A stretch of DNA of 64,000 nt from Leekyejoonella antrihumi (lineage in GTDB: Bacteria > Actinomycetota > Actinomycetes > Actinomycetales > Dermatophilaceae): assembly GCF_007845645.1 (NCBI RefSeq), contig NZ_VCQV01000018.1:1-64000 (forward strand), read 5' to 3'. The position numbers were made by a program, and so were the translations under genes. The notes below the pieces were generated by a model. The model saw nothing but the letters and a program-made list of their open reading frames with translations. It was not told where the DNA came from and ran no database searches. Below, in pieces: positions 36,308-44,924 of this stretch (positions are counted from its first letter, which is position 1; each line of letters opens with the position of its first letter).

Positions 36308-36830
36308 ACGAGGGATCTGCGACCAGTGCCTGCGCGATCCTGACCCGCTGCTGCTCACCCCGGACAGCAGCCCGACCGGGGCATTCGCGTATTCGCCGGC
36401 GCCGACCGCATCCAACGCCTCTCTGGCCCGATCCCATGGCACCGAGAAGGGGCGCCCGATGCCGAGGCGATGCCCGTCCAAGCCCTGTCGCACAACATCT
36501 TTGGCCCGAAGTGGTGGTTGCGCGATCCATGCCTCGCTGTTGCGGGACGTACCCGATCTCTCGATCTCCGCGGCGCGCCGGATGACCCGCGACGATCACT
36601 CGCCCCGAGGTCAGGGGTTGCAGTCCCAGCACTGCTCGCAGCAGGCTCGTCTTGCCTGAACCGTTCGCGCCGAGCACTGCGAGGAACTCGCCCGGTTGCA
36701 CGTCGAAGGTCAGGTCCGACCACAGCCGTCGGTCACCATACCCAAGGCTGGCGTCGCGCACCTGCAGTGTCGCCGGTCCATCCGGCGAGTCTGCGCCGGG
36801 GCCGGGGCGCGGAGTCCGGCCGCCTCTCAT
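36308..36830 (-). pseudogene. Zinc/manganese ABC transporter ATPase, frameshifted and truncated
   Basis: ATG 36830 overlaps the substrate-binding-protein stop by four bases (original operon coupling). The protein begins LQVRDASLGYGDRRLW, Walker A GANGSGKTSLLRAVLG and IGYVPQQRGMDRAT. It then shifts frame (VRQGLDGHRLGIGRPFSVPWDRAREALDAVGAGEYANAPVGLLSG) and shifts back to GEQQRVRIAQALVADPSLL, a signature lacking its usual LSGG continuity. The Walker B and H-loop regions are deleted, the frame running straight into the permease. Two frameshifts plus a deletion make this non-functional. Confidence 0.82.
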
Positions 36831-37735
36831 TTGAGTCCCTCCTGCACCGCGACCAGGTTGTTTCGCATCCACGAGAGATAGGTCTTGCCCTGCGGCAGCG
36901 TCTCGGTCACCGGCACCACGCTCACCTGATTCTGTTTGGCTGCGTTCAGGACGGCTGTGGTCTCGGGGCCGGCCGTGTGTTCGTTGTAGGCCAGCAACTT
37001 CACCTCGTGCTTGGCGAACAGGTCCAGCGTTACCTGCAGGGCCCGCACAGACGCGCCGGTTCCCTCCTCGACAGCCTCACTGAACTTCGCGGGAGTCTTG
37101 TTCACCAGCCCGCATGCTTGCAGCACATACAGCGGCACGGGCTCGGTGATGGCAACTCCCTCGCCCGAATGCGCTGCCTTCACTCAGGATTCCACACCTT
37201 CAAGCACTCGGAGCTTGCTGACGCACGCCTTCGCGTTCTGCTGGTAGGTCGTTCGGTGACCCGGGTCCGCCCTGCTCAACGCGGCGGCGACCTGGTCGGC
37301 CACCTTCTGCACGGTCGGGAAGTCGTACCACACATGCTCGTTGAGCTCGCCGTCGTGCGCGCGCTTACCCGACAGCTTCACCGCGTTCAGCACCACGGCA
37401 CTCGTGTTGTCACTGGACGCCAACATCGTGTGCACGACATCGTCGTATCCCCCACCGTTCTTCACCACGAGGTTCGCCTGCGACAGCGCCAGCTGGTTAC
37501 GGCTACTTGCCTCGTACGAGTGCGGGTCGGTGTCGGGATTGGTGATGATCGAGGTGATCGTGACGTTTCGACCCGCGCGTTCCCCCGCGACCTGGGACAC
37601 CACATTGCCCCAGACATCGGTTGAAGCCACCACCGAGACCTTGCCCGACCCCGACGAAGAGCTGCCTCCGGCAGCGGGTGCAGCTCCGTGCGCGCTGCAC
37701 GCCGCAGTCATGGCAATGAGCACCGCCGCGGCCAC
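36827..37735 (-). pseudogene. Zinc-type ABC substrate-binding lipoprotein, interrupted by an in-frame TGA
   Basis: One reading frame carries both halves. 37735-37184 reads LIAMTAACSAHG (lipobox), STDVWGNVVSQVAG, NPDTDPHSYEAS, GGGYDDVV and NEHVWYDFPTVQKVADQVA. After a TGA at 37184-37186 it continues AAHSGEGVAITEPVPLYVLQACGL...SWMRNNLVAVQEGLK. In intact cluster-A1 (ZnuA/TroA) proteins this is continuous, and the TGA replaces a single residue in the linker helix. Metal-ligand His residues (PHSYE, EHVWYD) are still present. The basic start of the signal peptide seems to lie upstream of GTG 37735, where no ordinary start codon is in frame, so the N-terminus may be damaged too. Confidence 0.85.
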
Positions 37736-37792
37736 CGCGCCACTCGTCTTATTGAGAATCGTGTCATCACGGTCGCCGCTATACAGCGATAA

Positions 37793-37807
37793 TGAGAACA
37801 GTTATCA
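37793..37807. promoter_or_regulatory. Zur-box-like inverted repeat upstream of the broken zinc ABC operon
   Basis: TGAGAAC-A-GTTATCA is a 7-1-7 inverted repeat with 6 of 7 pairs matching. It keeps the TGAnAA...TTnTCA frame of the actinobacterial Zur box. It lies 58 bases upstream of the GTG of the substrate-binding pseudogene. If correct, the operon was zinc-repressed and was a zinc importer. Confidence 0.55.
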
Positions 37808-37822
37808 CTGGCTCGGCCGGAA

Positions 37823-38956
37823 TCACCCGTCCGGGGCTTGGCGCCGCCATCCGTTGTCCTTGCGTTCGGCCATACCCCGGAGCTGCAGGTGGCCCAGTCC
37901 GCGCAACACCTCCGAGGCCGACAGACCCGCCGACCGAGTCAACCGGTCCACACTCGTGGACTGATGCACCGTCAGGGCATCAAAGATCCGTCGCGGAATC
38001 TCCGGCAGATCGTCACGCACCCGCACCTCACCACGCTGCACCGGGGCAAGGTCCGCCCCGATCTCACCCAGCAGCTCCGCACACTCGGCGGCATCGGTCA
38101 CCAGCACCGCACGACCGTCGCGCACCAACGCATGACACCCGGCACTCGTCGGCGAATACACCGAGCCCGGCACCGCCGCCACCACTCGACACAGCGCCTC
38201 CGCATGCCGCGCGGTGTTCAACGAGCCCGAGCGCAACCCCGCCTCCACCACCACCGTGCCCGGAGTGATCGCCGCAATCAGCCTGTTGCGCGCCAGGAAC
38301 CGCTGCCGCTGCGGCGACGCGCCCGGCGGCGACTCGGAGATGACGGCGCCATGTTCGACGATCTCCTCCAACAGGTTGGTGTGTGCGGCCGGATACGGCC
38401 GGTCCACGCCACCGGCCATCGCCGCGACCGTCGGCCGGTCCGCAACGATCGCGCCCCGATGTGCCGCCACATCGATCCCGAACGCCGCACCGGAGACCAC
38501 CGTGAAGCCGCGGGACGCGAGGCCGTGCCCCAGCTCCTGCGCGACCTGCACGCCATACGGGGTCGCACTGCGCGCCCCAACAATCGCCACGCTGCGCACC
38601 GTGCCGTGCGCCAAGTGCTCACTTCCCTTGACCCACAGGCAGGCCGGTGGGCAGGCCAGCTCATCCAGACCGGATGGCCACTCGTCGTCGCCCGGCAGCA
38701 GGATCCGAATGCCGAGCCGCTCGGCCACTGCCAACACCCGGTCGACATCCAGATCGGCCACTCGGGCAGCACACCGATCAAACCTCCCGCCCGCGTTGTG
38801 CCGTATCCGATCCCACGCCCCCACCGGCCCATGCTCCAGAATCACCGGTGTCAACACCCGATCCAGCGGCTCGACCACCTTGCTGATCGCCACCCGAGCC
38901 CGCAACTCCACCTCACGATCCAAGCTCTGCGGCGAGGACTCCGTTGAGCAGCTCAT
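37823..38956 (-). CDS. dprA: DNA-processing protein DprA
   Basis: A 377-residue protein. The N-terminal SAM-like region is followed by the Rossmann-like DprA core (VAIVGARSATPYGVQVAQELGHGLASRGFTVVSGAAFGID, then GGVDRPYPAAH and RNRLIAAI...VEAGLRSGSLNTARHA), and a C-terminal winged-helix (IFDALTVHQSTSVDRLTRSAGLSASEVLRGL). It loads RecA on incoming single-stranded DNA during transformation. ATG 38956 overlaps the comM stop by four bases, so the two are co-translated. It ends the backbone run before the accessory insert. Confidence 0.93.
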   Translation of the reverse strand: MSCSTESSPQSLDREVELRARVAISKVVEPLDRVLTPVILEHGPVGAWDRIRHNAGGRFDRCAARVADLDVDRVLAVAERLGIRILLPGDDEWPSGLDELACPPACLWVKGSEHLAHGTVRSVAIVGARSATPYGVQVAQELGHGLASRGFTVVSGAAFGIDVAAHRGAIVADRPTVAAMAGGVDRPYPAAHTNLLEEIVEHGAVISESPPGASPQRQRFLARNRLIAAITPGTVVVEAGLRSGSLNTARHAEALCRVVAAVPGSVYSPTSAGCHALVRDGRAVLVTDAAECAELLGEIGADLAPVQRGEVRVRDDLPEIPRRIFDALTVHQSTSVDRLTRSAGLSASEVLRGLGHLQLRGMAERKDNGWRRQAPDG

Positions 38957-40485
38957 GCCGCCACCTGAGAAGTGCGAAGGCACAACGCCTCACCCAGCTC
39001 ATCCGGACCGGGACGCTCCACCCCACGCAGGTCGGCAACCGTCCACGCCAAGCGCAGACACCGGTCGTACCCTCGCAACGTCAACGCACCCGTTTCCAGC
39101 GCGAGACTCAGATCACGAGTAACCGCGCCCGGCAGCATCCACTCGCCCCGCCGCAGCACCGGCCCCGGAACCTGACTGTTCAACCGCCACCGGCTGTGCT
39201 TCCACCGTGCCTCCTGCCGGCGCCGAGCCGCCAGCACTCGCTCGGCAACCGTCGCCGTGCTCTCCCCCTTGGACCCGGCCAGCGTCAACCGCGTCACCGG
39301 GTGCATCTGCAGATGGACATCCACCCGATCCAGCAACGGTCCCGACAGCTTGCTCAGATAGCCGCGCCGCAGCACCGGCGAGCACGTGCACGACGCCCCC
39401 TTGCCGTAGTTGCGCCCGCATGGGCACGGATTCGCGGCCAGCACCAACTGAAACACCGCCGGATACCGCACCGTCCCCCGTGCCCGCGCCACCTCGATGA
39501 ACCCCGACTCCAACGGCTGCCGCAGCGCATCCAGCACATCCCGCTTGAATTCTGGCGCCTCGTCCAGGAAAAGCACCCCTCTGTGAGCTCGGGACGCCGC
39601 GCCCGGGCGCACGTTGCCCGAGCCACCGCCGACAACGGCGGCCATGGTGGTGCCATGGTGCGGCGCTACGAACGGCGGACGCTCCACCAGGACATCATCG
39701 GTGAGCGCGCCGAGCACCGAGTGGATCGCCGTCACCTCCAGGGCCTCTCGACGATCCAGCAAGGGAAGCAGACCGGCGAGTCGCTCGGCGATCATGGTCT
39801 TGCCGACACCCGGCGGCCCGACCATGGCCATGTGGTGCCCACCTGCCGCGGCGACCTCGATCGCATGCCGCGCCTCCTCCTGACCGGCAACGTCGGCCAG
39901 GTCCGGGCCGTGCTGCTCCTGCCGGTACTGCGGCGCAGGTAGGTCCGGCTCCGGCACGGGTTGATGACGGCGCAACAGGTCGTACCGGCGGGCAAGATCG
40001 GCCAGGGAGGCCATCGGGATCACCTCGACGTCGGGCACCAGGGAGGCCTCGGCGGCGTTCGCCATTGGTACGACGACCTGCGGGACGCCGGCCTCCGCGG
40101 CCGCGACGACAGCCGGCAGGACACCGGTCACCGAGCGGATGGAACCGTCCAGCCCGAGCTCACCCAGATGAACCACCTCGCGGGCGAGGGTGGCATCGAC
40201 CACCTTGGCGGAGATCAGCACCGCTATCGCAATCGCCAGGTCGAAGCCGGAACCATGCTTCGGCAGCGCGGCCGGTGACAGGTTGACGGTGATGTGCTGC
40301 TTGGGCAGCTGCAGCTCGCTGTTGGCGAAGGCGGCCCTGATCCGCTCCGGCGACTGCCGGCAGGCTGTGTCCGGCATACCGGTGATCACGAATGCCGGTA
40401 GACCACTCGAGACGTCCGATTCGACCTGCACCACCCTGCCGTCGATCCCATTCACGGCAACGGACTTCGTGCGCCCCAGTGTCAT
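38953..40485 (-). CDS. comM: YifB/ComM family Mg-chelatase-like AAA+ ATPase
   Basis: A 510-residue hexameric helicase that promotes branch migration during natural transformation. The N-terminal Lon-like fold (VSSGLPAFVITGMPDTACRQSPERIRAAF) is followed by Walker A GPPGVGKTMIAERLAGLLP, GVLFLDEAPEFKRDVLDALRQPLE (Walker B) and four cysteines in ANPCPCGRNYGKGASCTCSP. ATG 40485 overlaps the yraN stop by four bases. Gene order yraN-comM-dprA is the standard actinobacterial one. Confidence 0.94.
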   Translation of the reverse strand: MTLGRTKSVAVNGIDGRVVQVESDVSSGLPAFVITGMPDTACRQSPERIRAAFANSELQLPKQHITVNLSPAALPKHGSGFDLAIAIAVLISAKVVDATLAREVVHLGELGLDGSIRSVTGVLPAVVAAAEAGVPQVVVPMANAAEASLVPDVEVIPMASLADLARRYDLLRRHQPVPEPDLPAPQYRQEQHGPDLADVAGQEEARHAIEVAAAGGHHMAMVGPPGVGKTMIAERLAGLLPLLDRREALEVTAIHSVLGALTDDVLVERPPFVAPHHGTTMAAVVGGGSGNVRPGAASRAHRGVLFLDEAPEFKRDVLDALRQPLESGFIEVARARGTVRYPAVFQLVLAANPCPCGRNYGKGASCTCSPVLRRGYLSKLSGPLLDRVDVHLQMHPVTRLTLAGSKGESTATVAERVLAARRRQEARWKHSRWRLNSQVPGPVLRRGEWMLPGAVTRDLSLALETGALTLRGYDRCLRLAWTVADLRGVERPGPDELGEALCLRTSQVAA

Positions 40486-40901
40486 GAGGTCACATCCGAT
40501 ATGTGGGTGATCTGCGGACGGCCACCACGGGGGGCCAGGACCCCGATGACGTCGATGCGGACGCGCGCCACACCCAGTGGGTGGTCCCGCAGCCAACACG
40601 ACGCAAGCCGTCGCAGGCGCGCCGCCTTGACCGGCGTCACCGCCTCCACCGGCGTGCCGAACCTGGTGGAGGTGCGGGTCTTGACCTCCACCACGACCAA
40701 GGTGTCGGCGCCCTCGTCAAGGGCGACGATGTCGATCTCGCCCTCTCGGCAACGCCAGTTGCGATCGATCAGGACCAGCCCGCGGGACTGGAGGTACCGC
40801 GCCGCGGTCTCCTCCCCACGCCGACCCAGATCGTGCCGTGGATCTGCTCTGCGGCGCTCAGCACCCGGCTCCTTCGCGGCCGGCGGCGAGACATCCGTCA
40901 T
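40482..40901 (-). CDS. YraN/UPF0102 family nuclease-fold protein
   Basis: A 139-residue protein with a restriction-endonuclease-like core: GRRGEETAARYLQSRG, RNWRCREGEIDIVA and LVVVEVKTRTSTRFG give the E...D...E-x-K catalytic pattern. Family members are small endonuclease-fold proteins, thought to process DNA flaps in related systems, but their cellular role is unsettled. It overlaps comM by four bases. It is separated from the DUF2469 gene by 122 bases. Confidence 0.88.
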   Translation of the reverse strand: MTDVSPPAAKEPGAERRRADPRHDLGRRGEETAARYLQSRGLVLIDRNWRCREGEIDIVALDEGADTLVVVEVKTRTSTRFGTPVEAVTPVKAARLRRLASCWLRDHPLGVARVRIDVIGVLAPRGGRPQITHISDVTS

Positions 40902-41023
40902 ATCCGATCACCTCCACGACTCAGCCTGCTGGCCTGGGAGGCGGTGCGCCGAGCGGTCTTGCTCAGGTGTGCACGGCCGTGCGGACCGACTGCGGGTGTG
41001 GACGAGGTTCGGGTGCGATCGGG

Positions 41024-41329
41024 CTACTCCGGCAGCTCGAGCTCGCGGGCCGGCAGCTCCTCGACGTTGACGTCCTTGAAGGTGATCACCCGCACGTTCT
41101 TGACGAACCGCGCCGGGCGGTAGACATCCCACACCCACGCATCGTTCATCCGCACGTCGAAGAACACCTCGGCCCCCTCGCCGCGCACGAGCACGTCGAC
41201 GTCATTGCACAGGTAGAAGCGGCGCTCGGTCTCCACGACGTGACTGAACAGACCGACGACGTCGCGATACTCCCGGTAGAGCGACAGCTCCTGCTCGGTC
41301 TCGTACTTCTCCAGGTCTTCCGCACTCAC
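41024..41329 (-). CDS. DUF2469 protein
   Basis: A 101-residue protein beginning [24 protein letters not shown], the fixed opening of the actinobacterial DUF2469 family, followed by [11 protein letters not shown]-like and [20 protein letters not shown] at the C-terminus. The function is unknown; it almost always sits between rnhB and yraN. Start and rnhB stop overlap by four bases. Confidence 0.92.
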   Translation of the reverse strand: MSAEDLEKYETEQELSLYREYRDVVGLFSHVVETERRFYLCNDVDVLVRGEGAEVFFDVRMNDAWVWDVYRPARFVKNVRVITFKDVNVEELPARELELPE

Positions 41330-42039
41330 TGGTCCACCTTCCTTACGTCACCGACCATGACTCCATCTTGCCCTGCATCCTCGGGGCGGCAACGCCGCCA
41401 CGATCGACGGTGCAGCTCGCAGGGTCCCAGCCTCGCGAGCGCGGCCAGATGCTCGGGCGCGGAGTAGCCCTTGTTGCCCGCCCAGCCATATTGCGGAAAG
41501 TGCTCGTGCTGACCGGTGAGGATCCCGTCCCGCTCCACCTTGGCAAGGACACTTGCCGCGGCCACCGACGAGCAGGACATGTCGGCCTTGATCAACGTCT
41601 GCACCGGCGGGGTCGACGGCGCCTCGGACAGCAGCCCCAGGAGGCCCTCCCGCACGGGCTCGGTCAGCCAGTCGTGGTTGCCGTCGAGGATGACCAGATC
41701 TGGGACGATGTCCAGCTGGGCCAGCGCTCGCTGACCGGCCAGCCGCAGCGCGACAATAATGCCGACCTCGTCGATCTCGGCGGGTGCCGCATGGCCCACG
41801 GCGTAGGCTCGCGCCCACCGCCGCAGCGCCGGCACCATGCGCACACGGGCGGCCGGGGTGAGCAGCTTGGAGTCCCTGACCCCGGGTGGAGCGCTGCGGC
41901 TCGACTCGTCGATCACCACGACCCCCACGGACACCGGCCCGGCGAGCGCACCTCGTCCCACCTCATCCATACCCGCAAGCACGCGGTAGCCCTGACGCTG
42001 CAACGAGCGCTCGAATCGCAGGCTCGGTCGGACACTCAT
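41326..42039 (-). CDS. rnhB: Ribonuclease HII
   Basis: A 237-residue enzyme that nicks RNA-DNA hybrids at single embedded ribonucleotides. The signature [20 protein letters not shown] carries D25 and E26; [23 protein letters not shown] and [22 protein letters not shown] supply the other acidic residues. The usual 'K-G-Y' block is NKGYSAPEH. It overlaps both lepB (upstream) and DUF2469 (downstream) by four bases, so all three are co-translated. Confidence 0.94.
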   Translation of the reverse strand: MSVRPSLRFERSLQRQGYRVLAGMDEVGRGALAGPVSVGVVVIDESSRSAPPGVRDSKLLTPAARVRMVPALRRWARAYAVGHAAPAEIDEVGIIVALRLAGQRALAQLDIVPDLVILDGNHDWLTEPVREGLLGLLSEAPSTPPVQTLIKADMSCSSVAAASVLAKVERDGILTGQHEHFPQYGWAGNKGYSAPEHLAALARLGPCELHRRSWRRCRPEDAGQDGVMVGDVRKVDQ

Positions 42040-42857
42040 CTCGGGCTCGGTTCGGGGACCTTCGCGAATACCTTGGGATAGCTGTTCACCGACCCGATCC
42101 TGCTGAGCGGCCAGGCGATCGCCACGACCTCGCCGCTGATGTCGCTCATCGGCACCGACCCGGTCGCGCCCCAGGTCGCGCCCTTCCCATGGACGCGGGA
42201 GTCCGCGGAGTCACCCCGGTTGTCGCCCATGACCCAGACCCGGCCGGCCGGCACGGTGATGTCAAACGTCTGGATGCTCGGCGCGTTTCCCGGCTTGATG
42301 TAGGGCTCGTGGATCGCAACGCCGTTGACGGTCAACAGGCCCTGCTTGGTGCAGCACTTGACGCGGTCACCGGGTAGCCCGATCAACCGTTTCACGAGAT
42401 GTTCGCCCCCTCCGGGGAGCACCCCGACGAAGACGAGCGCGTCGGAGATGCTCTGGCGCAGGGCGCTCGGCTTCGGCAACGGGTCCGGACCCCAACTGGT
42501 GGGCCGCTTGAAGACAATCACGTCCCCTCGGTGCAAAGGCGAGTGCTGCGGGGTGAACTTGCTGACGATGATCCGGTCGCCCGGCAGCAGCGTGTTCTCC
42601 ATCGACTGCGACGGGATCGAGTAGGGCTGCGCGAGGAAGGTCTTGACCAGGAACGACAGGGCGAGCGCGATCACCACGATCGTCGCGATCTCACGGTAGA
42701 AGGCCCGTCGCGAGGTCTTCCGGGCCGCCACCTTGTGGGCCGGCGCCTCTCCGGGCCCGGGCGGATCCGATGGCCCGGTGTCATCCGTGGAGCCGTTGCT
42801 CACCTGCGTGTCCTCCTCCTGCGGTGCCATCGGGTGGTCGTTCTCATCATGCGTCAT
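42036..42857 (-). CDS. lepB: Signal peptidase I (third of three)
   Basis: A 273-residue protein: a ~55-residue acidic/Pro-rich cytosolic N-terminus, one membrane helix ([20 protein letters not shown]) and the external catalytic domain. Ser85 lies in [16 protein letters not shown] and Lys156 in [14 protein letters not shown]. Box [16 protein letters not shown], is intact. It cleaves Sec and Tat signal peptides. ATG overlaps the stop of the preceding lepB by four bases. A Cys pair follows the lysine box (KCCTKQG), shared with its upstream neighbour. Confidence 0.93.
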   Translation of the reverse strand: MTHDENDHPMAPQEEDTQVSNGSTDDTGPSDPPGPGEAPAHKVAARKTSRRAFYREIATIVVIALALSFLVKTFLAQPYSIPSQSMENTLLPGDRIIVSKFTPQHSPLHRGDVIVFKRPTSWGPDPLPKPSALRQSISDALVFVGVLPGGGEHLVKRLIGLPGDRVKCCTKQGLLTVNGVAIHEPYIKPGNAPSIQTFDITVPAGRVWVMGDNRGDSADSRVHGKGATWGATGSVPMSDISGEVVAIAWPLSRIGSVNSYPKVFAKVPEPSPR

Positions 42858-43681
42858 GGACCGGGCACCTTGTCGAAGGTGGTGGAGTAGTTCGAGAGCC
42901 AGGACATCCGGTCCAACGGCCAGACGATGGCAACGGCCCGCCCGGTGATGTCCTTCTCTGGCACGGACCCGGTCCGGCCCGTCCCGTCGTCGTGGTACCG
43001 CGAGTCGCCGGAGTTGCTGCGGTTGTCACCCATCACCCAGACCTTGCCGGGCGGCACGGTGATGTTGAACTTCGTCATGCTGGGCGGGTCACCCGGTTTC
43101 AGGTACGGCTCATGGATTGCGACACCGTTCACCGTCACCAGGCCCTGCTTCGTGCAGCACTTCACGTGGTCGCCGGGTAGTCCGATCAGTCGCTTGATCA
43201 GGTGGTTGTCGCCGGCCGGGTAGAGACCGACGAACTCCAGGGCCTTGACCACCGGCCCCGGGTGCGTCGGCGGCTCATCCAGCCAGCCGCCTGGATCGGT
43301 GAAGACAATCACGTCGCCACGCTGCAGTTCGAACGGCCCGGGGGTGAGCTTGCTGACGACCACCCGGTCGCCGTAGATCAGCGTGTTGTTCATCGACCCG
43401 GAAGGGATCCAGAACGGCTGCAGCAAGAAGGTCTTGATCAACAGGGACAGCACCAGCGCGACGACCACGACCACCGTGAGCTCGCGACCGAAGGCGGCCA
43501 GAGCGTGGCCGTGTCGACGTCCGCCCGGCGGGTCGGCGTCAGGGGTATGCGGTGTGCTTCCGGGCGGGCCGTCGCCCGTGCGCTGCGGCGGCACTGTCTC
43601 GCCGTGCGACTCGACGCCCATCGACTGCTCGCCCCCAGCCCGGCGATGCAGCAGTGGAAGCCGGTAACGGTCGTTGCTCAC
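42854..43681 (-). CDS. lepB: Signal peptidase I (second of three)
   Basis: A 275-residue protein from GTG 43681, which overlaps the first lepB stop by four bases; ATG 43621 would give a 255-residue version. Membrane helix ELTVVVVVALVLSLLIKTFLLQP, nucleophile Ser96 in IPSGSMNNTLIYGDRV, general-base Lys in [14 protein letters not shown], and [15 protein letters not shown] are all present. It is closely similar to the third copy, including the KCCTKQG pair, so they look like a tandem duplication. Confidence 0.9.
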   Translation of the reverse strand: MSNDRYRLPLLHRRAGGEQSMGVESHGETVPPQRTGDGPPGSTPHTPDADPPGGRRHGHALAAFGRELTVVVVVALVLSLLIKTFLLQPFWIPSGSMNNTLIYGDRVVVSKLTPGPFELQRGDVIVFTDPGGWLDEPPTHPGPVVKALEFVGLYPAGDNHLIKRLIGLPGDHVKCCTKQGLVTVNGVAIHEPYLKPGDPPSMTKFNITVPPGKVWVMGDNRSNSGDSRYHDDGTGRTGSVPEKDITGRAVAIVWPLDRMSWLSNYSTTFDKVPGP

Positions 43682-44337
43682 GAGCGGAGTCTCTCCCACG
43701 AACCTATGGGCCAGTAACGCAGCACCACCTTGCCGATGACATCGCCGATCGGCACGCACCCGCCGCCGGGGCTGCCGAGATGGTTGCGCGAGTCGTCCGA
43801 TGCGGGCCGGTTGTCTCCCATCACGAACAGACAGCCGGGCTGCACGACGACGCGCAATGGCACCTTGCTGGCCTTCATTCCCGCCGGCAGGTAGGGCTCC
43901 TTGACCGCATGTCCGTTGACCGTCAGCACGCCGTCATGCCCGACCACGATCTTGTCACCGGGCAGTCCGATCACCCGCTTGACGTAGTCGGTCTGATCGG
44001 TGCGGATGCCGATGGCGTCGCCGGCCGAGCGGATTGCTCGGACCACGGCGTTGGAGGAGTCGCCGGCCGCCAAACCGAAGGCGTCCGTGGCATTGAAGAC
44101 GATGACCTCGCCGCGATGCACGTGGTCCTCGCCGATCTTCCACACGACGATCTGGTCACCTGGCCGAAGGCCGGGCTCCATGGACCCCGTGGGGACGGTG
44201 AACGTCTCGAAGAAGATGCCGCGGACCAGCACCACCAGCAGGACGATCACCAACACCACGATCAACCAGCGGCGGCGTCGTGAAACAGGCGATGACGTGA
44301 CCTCGCGTGAGGTCACGTCATCGCCTGTGGGGTGCAA
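43678..44337 (-). CDS. lepB: Signal peptidase I (first of three)
   Basis: A protein of about 219 residues, more divergent than the other two: helix WLIVVLVIVLLVVLVRGIFF, nucleophile Ser52 in VPTGSMEPGLRPGDQI, Lys120 in YVKRVIGLPGDKI and CLFVMGDNRPASDDSR. The start is uncertain: TTG 44337 lies eight bases after the rplS stop, and GTG 44316 lies inside a 20-bp perfect hairpin. Whichever is used, the hairpin covers the initiation region. All catalytic boxes are intact. Confidence 0.88.
   Translation of the reverse strand: MHPTGDDVTSREVTSSPVSRRRRWLIVVLVIVLLVVLVRGIFFETFTVPTGSMEPGLRPGDQIVVWKIGEDHVHRGEVIVFNATDAFGLAAGDSSNAVVRAIRSAGDAIGIRTDQTDYVKRVIGLPGDKIVVGHDGVLTVNGHAVKEPYLPAGMKASKVPLRVVVQPGCLFVMGDNRPASDDSRNHLGSPGGGCVPIGDVIGKVVLRYWPIGSWERLRS
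44285..44328. promoter_or_regulatory. 20-bp perfect hairpin across the rplS-lepB junction
   Basis: ACAGGCGATGACGTGACCTC at 44285-44304 and its exact complement at 44309-44328 leave a GCGT loop. On the minus strand it starts 19 bases past the rplS stop and spans the candidate lepB starts, followed by GTTTCACG. It can act as a terminator/attenuator of rplS readthrough and can mask lepB initiation. Confidence 0.7.
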
Positions 44338-44346
44338 CGTCGAGAC

Positions 44347-44709
44347 TCAGGCGCGGCTGGCCGGCGTCTCGCGCTTCTCCTTGATCTTGGCTGCCTTGCC
44401 GCGCAGGTCGCGCAGGTAGTACAGCTTGGCGCGACGAACGTCACCGCGGCTGACGACCTCAATCGACTCGATCACCGGGGTGTGCAGCGGGAAGGTGCGC
44501 TCGACGCCCACGCCGAAGCTGACCTTGCGGACGGTGAAGGTCTCGCCGATGCCCCCGCCGTGCCGGCGGATGACGACGCCCTGGAACGCCTGGACGCGCG
44601 AACGGGTGCCTTCGACGACCTTCACATTGACCTTGACGGTGTCGCCGGCGCGGAACTGCGGGATGTCGGAGCGAAGGCTCGCGGCATCGATGTCATCGAA
44701 CTTCTGCAT
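44347..44709 (-). CDS. rplS: 50S ribosomal protein L19
   Basis: A 120-residue protein: [63 protein letters not shown] and [25 protein letters not shown] are classical L19. It forms intersubunit bridges on the 50S side. ATG 44709 (MQKFDDID) is the usual start. It lies 215 bases downstream of trmD, with a hairpin in the gap. Confidence 0.96.
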   Translation of the reverse strand: MQKFDDIDAASLRSDIPQFRAGDTVKVNVKVVEGTRSRVQAFQGVVIRRHGGGIGETFTVRKVSFGVGVERTFPLHTPVIESIEVVSRGDVRRAKLYYLRDLRGKAAKIKEKRETPASRA

Positions 44710-44901
44710 CGTGTGCTCTTCCTTGTGGCGCCACAGGTCGCCACCGTCATGGGTCAGGTGTGCGTCCGTGGTGCTCTTACGTCGGCCACATGAGGTATGC
44801 CGGTCACCGGCTCGGGGAGCCATGTCACCAGCCGTGCTCACTCCCCCTGCGGCGGGGGCCGAACCGATGCTGGACGCAAGGAGTCATTCTGCCAGACCGA
44901 A

Positions 44902-44923
44902 GCACCGATGCGGAAATCGGTGC
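44902..44923. terminator. Hairpin after trmD
   Basis: GCACCGAT at 44902-44909 pairs with ATCGGTGC at 44916-44923 (8-bp stem, 6-base loop), directly after the trmD stop codon on the minus strand. No strong T-tract follows; it could limit readthrough into rplS. Confidence 0.5.
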
Positions 44924-44924
44924 C

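Noticed and set aside
37184-37186. Selenocysteine readthrough at the TGA in the binding protein
   Set aside because: No Sec-insertion hairpin or Sec genes are visible, the position is not catalytic and the whole operon is broken.
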